From: Neopestalotiopsis rosae
Lineage: Eukaryota; Ascomycota; Sordariomycetes; Amphisphaeriales; Sporocadaceae
Length of the DNA: 64,000 bases
Reading direction: 5' to 3'
NCBI GenBank assembly: GCA_023078685.1
Contig: JALGAS010000009.1
Coordinates: 1,736,001 to 1,800,000 of the forward strand
The notes beneath the pieces were generated by a model. It was not told the origin of the DNA. It saw only the letters and a list, made by a program, of their open reading frames with translations, and made no database searches. Below are positions 1 to 9,014 of this stretch, piece by piece. Every line of letters begins with the position of its first letter. The stretch's first letter is position 1. Both the position numbers and the translations under genes were made by a program.

Positions 1-888
1 CATTGCTCCAGCGCTGGCCAAACTATGGTGATTTTCCAAGAAGACCTACCACCAACATATAAGCAAGTACTAGCTGTTCACATAGTTACATTAATCTTCC
101 GTATGGGAAGAGAAGTGTGTATCTGCAATCTGCCCCATCTATATTAACGGCAGATTTCTACGACTTTGGTGGTAACTCTTGCTCAACGAGGCGAGCTGTC
201 CGCGAGTCTCTATACCCAACACAGCTTTGTTCGTGCACTCAAACATTTCCCTTTGTCTATTTCGTCTTTGATAATAATGCATCTTCTTCTTAATGCGGTT
301 AATAGCGGAAATCTTATTCTGCGGAAGGACGACCTGAAAGCTAGTGGATTGTATAAACCTTTCTACCACCTAGGATAGGGTTTACGATTTCTCTACATTT
401 GCTTGTGACGTACGGTCTCATCCCTTGAACTAGAATGGGCTGTATGGTGGAGTCTCACACGCCGAACCACACGCTAACGCAAATCACTTACTGCTCGAGA
501 CTCTGCAGGATGTTTCGTGCCGCTGAACCTTGAGAAGATTTGGTAAGTGCTATTTTTTCAACTCTTGAAGGAATGTATATTGTAGTACCATTTGGCTGTG
601 TGGTCTGCACTAGTGATGTTAGATAGTTTTCCCTCAATTATGCCTGATATGTCACCATCCTACACTCTTGATGAAAGCGAATGAAAGTTAATAGTAACAC
701 TGTTTTGACGACATACTTTATTCTATTCTTTTTATTTATCTGACGTCATAGGTAAACTCTGTAAAGAAAGTTGCCGGAACTTGCCATTTGAGGCATTCCA
801 AATTATGCTCCGGACTTTTGTGTACATTGTGAGGCTGTAGTGATTGTATAGAATTTGTGGTTTCGTTAATCACTTGACAAAAAATGAG
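1..888. other. AT-rich intergenic DNA, no gene recognised
   Basis: No reading frame here resembles a protein family I know. The overlapping 70-76-codon frames near 139-378 lie on opposite strands and have no domain. The last 200 bases become AT-rich and lead into the promoter of the gene at 1041. Confidence 0.5.
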
Positions 889-896
889 TATATATA
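889..896 (+). promoter_or_regulatory. TATA box of the His/Asp-rich secreted protein gene
   Basis: TATATATA lies about 145 bases before the ATG at 1041. It is followed by a CA-rich, purine-poor leader of the kind usual for well-expressed fungal genes. The role is inferred from position and composition. Confidence 0.5.
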
Positions 897-1040
897 CACC
901 AGTGATTTCGCCAACTTTTTGATTAATTTTTAACTACAACGAACAGCAGACAACCTGCATTATCAACTCATCATTGTCATAACCTACTGAATCTCTGCAT
1001 TTCCTATTGTCATATCTGTACTTCTTATCAGTAACTAAAA

Positions 1041-1511
1041 ATGGTTTCTAAGACACTTCTCATCGCCGTCCTTCTCGGACAACAGGTTCTCGCGGTACCA
1101 TTCGCCAATGCTGGAACTGACGTCGCTTCTGTCGACAACGACGCCCGCAACCTGAATGAGTTCGAAGGCTTCACCACGCGCGATGAGATCCTAGACACTA
1201 TTCTTACCATGAGGGATGACGATGACCACCGCAGGAAGGGTGGCAACCGTGGTAATGATCGTAACGAACATCACTATGATGACCACTACCACCACGGTAA
1301 TCACTATGATGACTACTGGAACCACCACGGTAATCACCATGATGACCATCACATGGACAGTCGTGACCCCAGACATCGAAACGGTGGCAATAACCGCAAC
1401 GGCAACAACGGCGCCGAGGGCAATGGACGTGGAGGCAGCAACAGCAATGAGGGCAATGGACGTGGAGGCAGCGACAGCAACGAGGGCAGTGGACGTGGCC
1501 GCGACGACTAA
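1041..1511 (+). CDS. Small secreted His/Asp- and Gly/Asn-rich repeat protein
   Basis: The 156-residue protein starts with a clear signal peptide (MVSKTLLIAVLLGQQVLA, then a likely cut near VPFANAG), so it should be secreted. A short acidic stretch (about residues 25-55) follows. Residues 73-105 hold roughly three imperfect repeats built from HHGNHYDDY-like units. Residues 115-156 hold three imperfect copies of a GNGRGGSNSNE-like unit. The repeats are also visible at DNA level (about 27-33 bp units), so they probably expand and contract by slippage. Histidine/aspartate clusters suggest binding of divalent metals, which is inference. A TATA box and CA-rich leader support expression. I recognise no named family. 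Antisense frames through the repeats are composition artefacts. Confidence 0.72.
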   Translation: MVSKTLLIAVLLGQQVLAVPFANAGTDVASVDNDARNLNEFEGFTTRDEILDTILTMRDDDDHRRKGGNRGNDRNEHHYDDHYHHGNHYDDYWNHHGNHHDDHHMDSRDPRHRNGGNNRNGNNGAEGNGRGGSNSNEGNGRGGSDSNEGSGRGRDD

Positions 1512-3335
1512 TGCCATGGCATCAGACCCTCTTTGGACTTGGCTTCCACTGAGACTGTTACTAAGGTGTCGCTGTTATCAACATGTTTCTCATTCTTCTA
1601 AGCACTCCAATCCTCTGGGATTTATCGGTGGAAAAATATCATGGAATTATTACAACGAGTTTATGTAATGTTTGGAGCGGCATTCTGCCGACTGGAGAAA
1701 TTACGGTTCTTTGAAGGGGAGCAATAGTGGTCGATGCTACTGAAGCTCTTGCAGGAGTTTCTCTCGCTATTAATATGAATACTTATGTTCTGCTCTTGAC
1801 AGGAGATTGACCCCAAAATCTGACGTAAAGAAGTGAAAGAAACAACAAAGAAAAGTCCTTGGCAGTGGACTGTCATCGCAGCTTGTATCAATATTATATT
1901 TGAAAGTGTGTATTACGCTATTTCCTATATTCCTGTCGGCTACGTTATAATGAATCTCCATCATTATTCTGTACGTATACGATGGCTGATCAATATCTAA
2001 AACTTTATCGTCACCCATTTCTGATATAATCCAGGTCTAGAACATTACCGACTGTAACAACAACGTATAATCTTTGAGGTAGTGGACCCGTTGCCATGAC
2101 CTACTTGACTATGGCTCAGAACGTCCATGTCCGGTGTCAACACTCATCGCCGCATGTCATGACCATATTAGTAGTGTTCGCGTAGAAAGAAATATACTGC
2201 TCAGTATCGTATATGGACGCTATCAACTGTATTCTCTTCTACACGGTCCAATAAGGTCCTAAGCCTCGACATCTGTGCGGAGACTGCATTAGACAAGTTC
2301 ACAACGGGGAAAACACGACAAGAGTAGCCTACATTCATTTTAAATTTCTAACTACATTAAATTATGTATCATGTCCGGTAAACTTACAGCTTCTCCTTCG
2401 AATCTCCCACAATCCTCGCCCGCTCTGGGCTCCTGTCTCTCATCCTTCTCCCTCTGTCCTTAATAGGAGACTGAAAAGAAGAAAGAAAAGACACTAAGAA
2501 TAATCAGTTGAGTAAACAGAGGATGTCGTGAATCCAGTGGTTTCGAGGGAGTCCTTCCTCTCTGGCAGCCAACACTGCAGACATTGTGATAACGTAGACG
2601 CTCTACTGACAATCTTAAGTCCCTGGCGAAGTGGGCCTTGTTTTCAGGAACAAGATAATAATTTTGCGATAACTTGACAAAGCCACATTGTAACACCCAT
2701 GTAGAAAGATAGGTGCATACGCAAGCCAACAACCGTAAATGGCCTCAGACCATTGGTTATGTACGTCAGCGCCACTCGTTTAGCCCCATTTGAGTCATTG
2801 ATTGGTAGCCGTGACACAAAGCGCTATTAATTGTCCTTATTTGAGACGAAAGCAATTTACAGCTCGCCAAGCCTCAACCGTCGCCTGGAAGACTCTGGTG
2901 ACTGAGCGGTTGTAATTGCCTTCAGCTTTAATGCTATCTGGCCCCTCGGTCAGAGAAGCAGATACTTCGCGAATAAGGGAAGTTATCTCTTCTTACAGTA
3001 ACGAGATTTCTTAGTCCCGTGCCTTCAAAAGGATGTTGCAAATCGCCCTTCCCTTTCACCTGAATCAAATATATAAGCACTAGTGGAATGATCGTGTTTG
3101 TAAAGTATCTCAAAAGCGTTAGATTATTATGCCCAGCATATAGTGCTGAATGCATACCACGCATTTCTAGCGAGGTGTGGAATACAAAAACCGTCATTCA
3201 GGACTAATTTCTTTTTGTCATGTAGTTAATCCTCTTACTTCCTCGAAACCTGAGTTCTGTTTTGAAAGTACCTCGCCTAGACCTTTTCGCTGCGGCTTCG
3301 GATCATTCCAGCCTAAGCTGCGATTGAGGCACCAA
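1512..3335. other. Intergenic DNA, no gene recognised
   Basis: Only short frames occur here, with no signal peptide, domain or plausible splice pattern. I see no repeat or RNA gene. Confidence 0.45.
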
Positions 3336-3770
3336 CTAGCATTTGGGCAGACCACCTAAATATTCTTGTGTAAACGCGACTGGCATTTCGAGGGAGAAAT
3401 TTCAATAACGCAAAGAAGCCATAAACAAAGGAAGAGCAGATGTCGACTTACTCTCGCAGCCTTGTTGAGTCCATTTAGCAGAGATCCAGCAGCCCCAGCG
3501 GGGCACATAATCCCATCGTTTGTGCCCATCTTCGGAGGCCCCGTTGTCGTTGTAGCAGCTCACGTAGAAACGGTCACCACCAGTGACGATTCGTTTGTGC
3601 TTGCCTGAAAAGCAGTATTTAGTCGGGAGAGCATTCGAATGAAGGTAGCATTGGTTGGCCCTTGCGGTAAGCACTGAGGAAGCTGGTTCGTCCTGGTTTA
3701 ACGTAATTGGATTGCCCAACACAGTCCATGAAGAGATGGATAGAGTAGAAAGAACTGTGGTAAATTTCAT
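3336..3770 (-). CDS. Small secreted six-cysteine protein, two exons
   Basis: Translation most likely starts at 3770 (context AAGATG), which puts a signal peptide first (MKFTTVLSTLSISSWTVLG). A longer frame upstream lacks this logic. Exon 1 runs 3770-3452. It ends at a perfect GTAAGT donor (first base 3451), and the acceptor TTTAG ends at 3356. The 20-nt second exon (3355-3336) adds SGLPKC and a stop. The protein is 112 residues, with a short Asn/Asp-containing pro-region and then a core with six cysteines. The sixth cysteine is supplied by the mini-exon, so three disulphides are possible. This layout fits small secreted effector-like or antimicrobial-like fungal proteins, but I recognise no family and claim no activity. 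Without the splice the protein would have five cysteines and an unrelated tail, which favours the intron. Confidence 0.68.
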
Positions 3771-6539
3771 CTTGGTAATTTTTCGAAACGGAGAAACAGC
3801 TATAAAGTCCTTCATTGATCCACGTCGGTGTGAAGAGCTTGGGTAAGATAATTTCATCGCTCGCAGTGGCTCATCTTAATATTTATACTAGAATTACAGC
3901 TTCTATTATGTAATTGTATCGTGCTCCAAAATTCCCATCGGTCCTTGATCCAAAGGAAGAGTTGTTGAGAAAAGTTCTCCTTAGTCATTACGTATCTATT
4001 GAGTTGGATTCCTCAGTTTGCCAATCGTTCTAACATACCATTGTAGTTGTGATATCACGCATACGTGATTGAACCATACGTCGCTATGATGATGGACTTC
4101 CAAACTCAATTCGTAATTAGCCCAACGTGGATTTCGCCAAATTGTAGTGCCAGTTCAAGTCTATCTTACCTTAGTAAACTCGTAATTAGTCGATATAACG
4201 TTACATGGCAAGCACGGTTATGCAACTCTCCATTTGTACGTTACTTTCGATTGTTAAGCGCCCAGCACCTTTTTCCACTCATGATATTACATTTATCTTT
4301 TTGCCAAGAGAGCACCCCAATAGCCTGCCAACTGCTTGAAGTACAACCTGCGAATTCATTTTCAGCCCGGCACTTTGCTCAGTTGCTTCATACCGGTTCG
4401 CGATCTCGATACTCATGTGCAGAAAAGTGAAGAGTTCGCGTGGACGGGAGAAACATGTCAAGCTTCGAAGATTCAATCACCTATGGCTTCTTGGTTCGTT
4501 CGCACCATCTAGACATATCTACTACTCATTAGTGTGGTGGCCTAAACACTACAAAAGCCCTGTCATAACCCAGTACAGAGTTATGCTTGCTTTCTTCTAA
4601 TTGAAGGATTGGGAGTAATGAATTGATGCTTCGTCTGGTCGAGCCCACCAAAACATCGCATTAGTGTTCATTTACGCCGTTGAGTTGAACAGCCTGCTCT
4701 ACAAGTCCTAGTATCCTGCCTGCTTGATAACCTTTCCAGAGCGTATCATACAATGGGCTATAACGCTCCCTGAGAGAAGCCATATTCCCAAAGCTTTTAT
4801 CCGCCGCCGAAACTTGATGCTGGCCTAAATGAAAAGAAGTGCACCGGTAAGAAAAAATACCGGATGATCCTCTTAGAAAAAGTTGACCATAGATCCTTCC
4901 CTCTCGACAATTTCACATGCTATTAACCGGCTCTTCCGTTCTTATCGTTTGCCTAGCATGTGATCGCTACACCATGGAAGATGGTCACTGTCTGCTAATT
5001 CTAGGTGTTGTTCCAAGAGATACATGATCGAGTGAGTATATGCCTCCACTTTGAAGGTAAGAATCTTGCTTCTGTTTTGTAAGAGTCGTTTGGCCTAGCG
5101 CTACAGTACGATCAAGGGGCTGAACTAACGCTTTTTGTGTTTGTTGGTGGCTGGGCGAGGTTCGTCTCAGTACGATCACATAGAGTTGTTACTACTGTGC
5201 GTTTTAGCCGTTGTTCTTGTGAAACGCAAATCCACTTACGTCAACGTCAAAGTCTCGATAATTTCTTGCAATATTCCAGCTTTTTGCTGAGACTGATCTC
5301 GATGTTTCCTTCTACGCCACATTTCTCTTTTCGGCCACAGAGGAGTGGCAACAGCAAGTGGGATTAGTCTGGCGATGCGGGTCTTGTGACCGTGTTCCGC
5401 TACGATGGTGCATCGCTTCCGGTTGAAAAGTATGCATCGCTCCCTTCCAAGGTACAAAAAGAGTTGAGATGGATACGGCAGTGAACGCAGTAAAAAATTG
5501 TCTGCAGGACGCTACTTCATGCTACGAGAGTTAAAATTGAGTTCTACCCGCAGCGAGCCGCCACTGGCGGAGATCTGCTCTGTTTTTAGAAACAACGGAG
5601 CACCCTAGCAGGCACAGCGGCAGCTTGGATAGGTAGGTATTGTTTATCTTGAGGTAGCTAACCTAGACCTTGGAGCTTTGCACCCCCGCTCGGGCTCACT
5701 ACAGGTCTGCGCTTTTGGGATGCTCTTTTGGGATAACACTTTCGGGATACTTTTTACTTTTGTGTTGGAATGGCCTTTTGTGGTGAAATGCTTTTTTGTG
5801 TTGAGGTACCGTTCTGGGATACTGTTCTGTCTTGCAGACAATAAGGGTTTTGTTCCGGAACTGCGTGTATATCGTGAAGGTCCCCTGACATTCCTGCCAT
5901 GGTGTACCAGACTGTCGGCCGGCCGTTTCAAGGGAAAATATTTTCGACCCACATACATATCTTCGGCTTACGGATTTTGTGTCCACAACTCAAGGTCTTC
6001 AGTATATATAGACTGTGGAGTGTGGGGCCTGTGTATACAAGCCAGTAATGAGCAACGGATCTAGCGACTTGACTGTGTGAAGGTGGATCTGATATGTCCC
6101 GATGCCAGAACTATTTTGCGTCGGGCTAATAGCTGATTTGCCTTAGACAGGAACCGTTTTGTGCATGGTTCATATTGGGGAATTCTGCCCGATTCGAACC
6201 CATTGTATGAGAGCTGATTAATTTCGTCGCCTTCAATTATAAAATCGAAATGATACCTATATCAGACGACTAGAAATTCTTTATGAGATAACCCATGTTC
6301 CAGCGCCACCAAGTGTTGACTATGAAAAACACACAATCTTCGCGCCAAGGCAAGATATTTCCAAAACTTGCAAACTTTCTAGCTCTTATGTGTATGAAGC
6401 ATTCTAGCAATGATTAATAGCCCGAGTTGAATCTGTTTCGGCCAAATTATTTCCTCAATTTCGTTCACCGTGCAGTTGTACCGCGCTTATGTGCAGCCTT
6501 TGTTCGTACTACTCTCCTCCTACATGGTGGTGAGATACA
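3771..6539. other. Intergenic DNA with a T/G-rich degenerate repeat stretch
   Basis: No gene is recognised. Around 5704-5830 there is a run of loosely repeated TTTTGGGAT/TTTTGTGTTG-like units on the plus strand. It creates apparently open but low-complexity frames on both strands. The rest shows nothing I can name. Confidence 0.4.
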
Positions 6540-6744
6540 GCCATCCTTGCCAAACACAAGTTACTATCTGAGTGGCCCCACCAACCATTATAGCCGAATT
6601 GTCCACGAAAACGAATTGGATGGAAAGGGTTACACATTCTCTTATGATGATGTCAGTATTGGTCAAGAGAATGTTGCTGGCAAAGTCGCAGGGTCGGGCG
6701 GTCTCGTATTGGAAATCCTTATTGGTGGATATGAAAGATCTTAG
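6540..6744 (+). pseudogene. C-terminal remnant of a GH64-type beta-1,3-glucanase
   Basis: In the frame ending at 6744, the stretch about 6565-6725 reads PTNHYSRIVHENELDGKGY, then FSYDDV, then VAG and a final IGG. This matches the C-terminal end of fungal GH64 (thaumatin-like) glucan endo-1,3-beta-glucosidases, where N-E-x-D-G-K-G-Y-x-F-x-Y-D-D-V and a closing GG are conserved. I judged this from memory of the family. The catalytic N-terminal part is not visible upstream, so this is a truncated remnant. It directly precedes the NB-ARC exon but reads in a different frame. Confidence 0.5.
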
Positions 6745-6812
6745 GCAGTCAGACAATAAGAAATAGTTTTGTTCGTTTTCGTGTCTTTTTGTCTCCTGCT
6801 AACGATCGTACC

Positions 6813-8140
6813 AAGGCAATGTACCAACTCAGGAAAGCAGAGAACCGCATCCACGGCACTGCTTTATTCCCATCCCTCAAAACCGCAAGTTCACCGGACG
6901 AGGCGAAGTACTTAATCGCCTTCAGGAGAAGCTTTTCGAGCAGCCGGACTGTCAGAAGCTCGCAGTGCTAGGCCTAGGAGGCGTAGGCAAGACATCAGTA
7001 GCGTTGCAGTTTGCGTACTGGGTCCAGAAACACCAGTCAGACTATTCCGTTCTGTGGCTATCAGCGTACAGTCGCACAGGTTTCGACCAAGCATATGGGG
7101 AGATTGCCAGGCGTCTAGGGATCAAAGCGAAAAATAAGGACGAAGATTCTCGAGCGCTGGTTCGACAGCATCTGGAGTCAGAAAACAATGGCAAGTGGTT
7201 TCTCGTCGTCGATAATGTTGACGACGTAGACATCCTATACGGGGAGTCCGACCCTGATCCTGACTCCGACTCCGACTCTGATGGCGCATCCGATCATGGT
7301 ATCTACCAGTACCTGCCAAAGAGCGAGAACTGTGTCCTTCTATTCACCACGCGAGTATTAAAGTTGGCCACGCTGTTGGCAGAGAATGACGTGATCGAGA
7401 TAGAAGCAATGTCCCCTCGAGAGGCAAAGACTCTGATGGAGAAGTCTCTTACGCGCAAGCAACTCCTCCAGGACGAAGAGAAAGCCAAGGAGCTTATGGA
7501 AGAACTAACGCACCTCCCCTTGGCCATCGCACAGGCTGCCGCATATTTCAATTGCAATCCTCACCTAACGATTGATCGTTATCTGGAAATGCTGCATGGC
7601 ACGGAGGAGGATATGATCAGTCTGCTTCGCGAAAAGATCCGTGCCGATACTCTATTCCAGAAGTCACAGCGAGCAGTGGCGACAACCTGGCTTGTGTCCT
7701 TCAACCAGATACAGCTTCGACATAATGATGCCGCTATAATACTCTCATTTGTGTCCTGTATCGAACCTAAGACAATTCCGCGCTCCATCCTGCCTCAGAT
7801 GGGGACGCCAAACAAGACAGAAGACGCGATCGGCGCGCTGTGTGGGTACGCATTTTTGGTTAGTAGAGAGAATGAAGAGATATTTGATATGCATAGGCTT
7901 GTGCATATAGCGATACGGATTTGGAACCAGCGACATGATCGGGCGACCGAAGCGACATTATGTGCTATCCGGCAACTGAACGTAGTGTTTCCCACGAGCG
8001 ACAAGGTCAATCGGGAACGCTGGAGGGCGTATCTGCCACACACCGTGCGGGCGCTTCGCAAGAGCAAGGAGCACCGTGTCCGGGAAAGGTACGATCTGTT
8101 TTATCTAGTTGGCAAATGCTTAATTGAACGAGATCAAAGC
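6813..8140 (+). pseudogene. NB-ARC STAND (NLR-like) protein, 3' part cut by a LINE
   Basis: The exon opens after a textbook acceptor: branch site CTGCTAAC, then ACCAAG ending at 6812. It reads on without an ATG, so upstream exons are missing or unrecognised. Visible NB-ARC motifs in order are: FTGRGEVLNRL, P-loop GLGGVGKTS (about 6968-6994), kinase-2 KWFLVVDNVDD (about 7193), RNBS-B-like VLLFTTRV, the GLPL-type LTHLPLAIAQAAAYF, and an MHD-like DMHRLVH (about 7890). A Pro/Ser/Asp-rich insert follows kinase-2. After the ARC region the protein enters the start of the TPR-type superstructure (VGKCLIE). It then runs into the gag-like start of the LINE at about 8140. No TPR repeats are seen beyond the LINE, so the gene is broken. 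Such proteins act as signal-sensing ATPase switches in fungal non-self recognition. Confidence 0.82.
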
Positions 8141-8153
8141 CGGCCAGGCACTT

Positions 8154-9014
8154 ATGGTTAGTGCACAAACAAGCCCGCAAGCATCGTATGCCGATGTTGC
8201 ACGTACTCCTCCGACAAGTCAACCCACGAATGTACAGTCCCTGAGCACTGGAAACACAATTGGTTCCAGTCTCACGGACACGCTGTACTGCACAATCGAT
8301 GCCACAAGAGTGAGCGAGAATGAGGCGAACATGTGGAATGCTGGAACGACGCGAGCGGCAGTGGAGAAAGAGATACGATCGATGGAAGGGCGTAAGGAAT
8401 GGAGATGCAAGGCAGTGACGACGGACCCGAAGAAACCGCAGAGGATCAAGATAGTGTGCCGAGATGAGAGCGAACACCAGCTGGTGAAGAGGGCCGCCGA
8501 GAAGATCGGGAGCGCCGGAGCGAGAGTGCTGCGGGATGAGCTATACCCAATCAAGGTGGACAGCGTCAACCGGACTGCCGTACTGGACGAGAATGGGAAC
8601 ATTCGCCAAGGCGCGGCAGAGGCTTTCGGACAGGAGAACGAGACGACCGTGGCCAAGATCTCTTGGCTAAGCAAGAAAGACGTGCCCAAGGCATATGGGT
8701 CTATGGTAGTCTATCTGACTAAAGCAGCGGATGCGCGAAGGCTGTTGGCCGAGGGCTTCTTCCACGCCGGAGGTGAGTCGGACTGCACCAGAGTGTTTGA
8801 GCGTCGTGAAGGCCCCATACAGTGCTACAAATGCCAGCAGGTCGGACACAAGTCCTTCCAGTGCAAGAACAGCCAAGTCTGCGGAAGGTGTGCCAAGCCA
8901 GGACATGCGCACAAGGAATGCACGGAGGTGGTCCTCAAATGTGTGCCCTGTGGTGGACCCCACGAGTCTTTCAGCCGAAACTGTCAGAAGCTCTATCCTG
9001 TCCATCATGAATAA
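8154..9014 (+). CDS. LINE ORF1, gag-like RNA-binding protein with CCHC knuckles
   Basis: The likely start is 8154, giving MVSAQTSPQASYADVARTPP; an upstream in-frame ATG at 8124 lies in the host-gene sequence. The typical SYADVARTPP opening of fungal LINE ORF1 is followed by a Lys/Arg/Glu-rich middle. The C-terminus has three Cys/His knuckles: CYKCQQVGHKSFQC, CGRCAKPGHAHKEC, and a third with C-x2-C-x3-H-x6-C. It should coat the element RNA. The frame is intact. Its TAA stop (9012-9014) overlaps the ATG of ORF2 (9007-9009), an arrangement used for termination-reinitiation. Confidence 0.85.
   Translation: MVSAQTSPQASYADVARTPPTSQPTNVQSLSTGNTIGSSLTDTLYCTIDATRVSENEANMWNAGTTRAAVEKEIRSMEGRKEWRCKAVTTDPKKPQRIKIVCRDESEHQLVKRAAEKIGSAGARVLRDELYPIKVDSVNRTAVLDENGNIRQGAAEAFGQENETTVAKISWLSKKDVPKAYGSMVVYLTKAADARRLLAEGFFHAGGESDCTRVFERREGPIQCYKCQQVGHKSFQCKNSQVCGRCAKPGHAHKECTEVVLKCVPCGGPHESFSRNCQKLYPVHHE

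Noticed and set aside
1191..1517. Antisense 108-codon frame through the His/Asp-rich gene
   Set aside because: Val/Thr/Ala-only composition is the mirror of the sense repeats; no start context or domain.
6181..6210. Possible tRNA T-arm (GGGTTCGAATCGGGC on the minus strand)
   Set aside because: The stem does not pair and no cloverleaf can be drawn around it.
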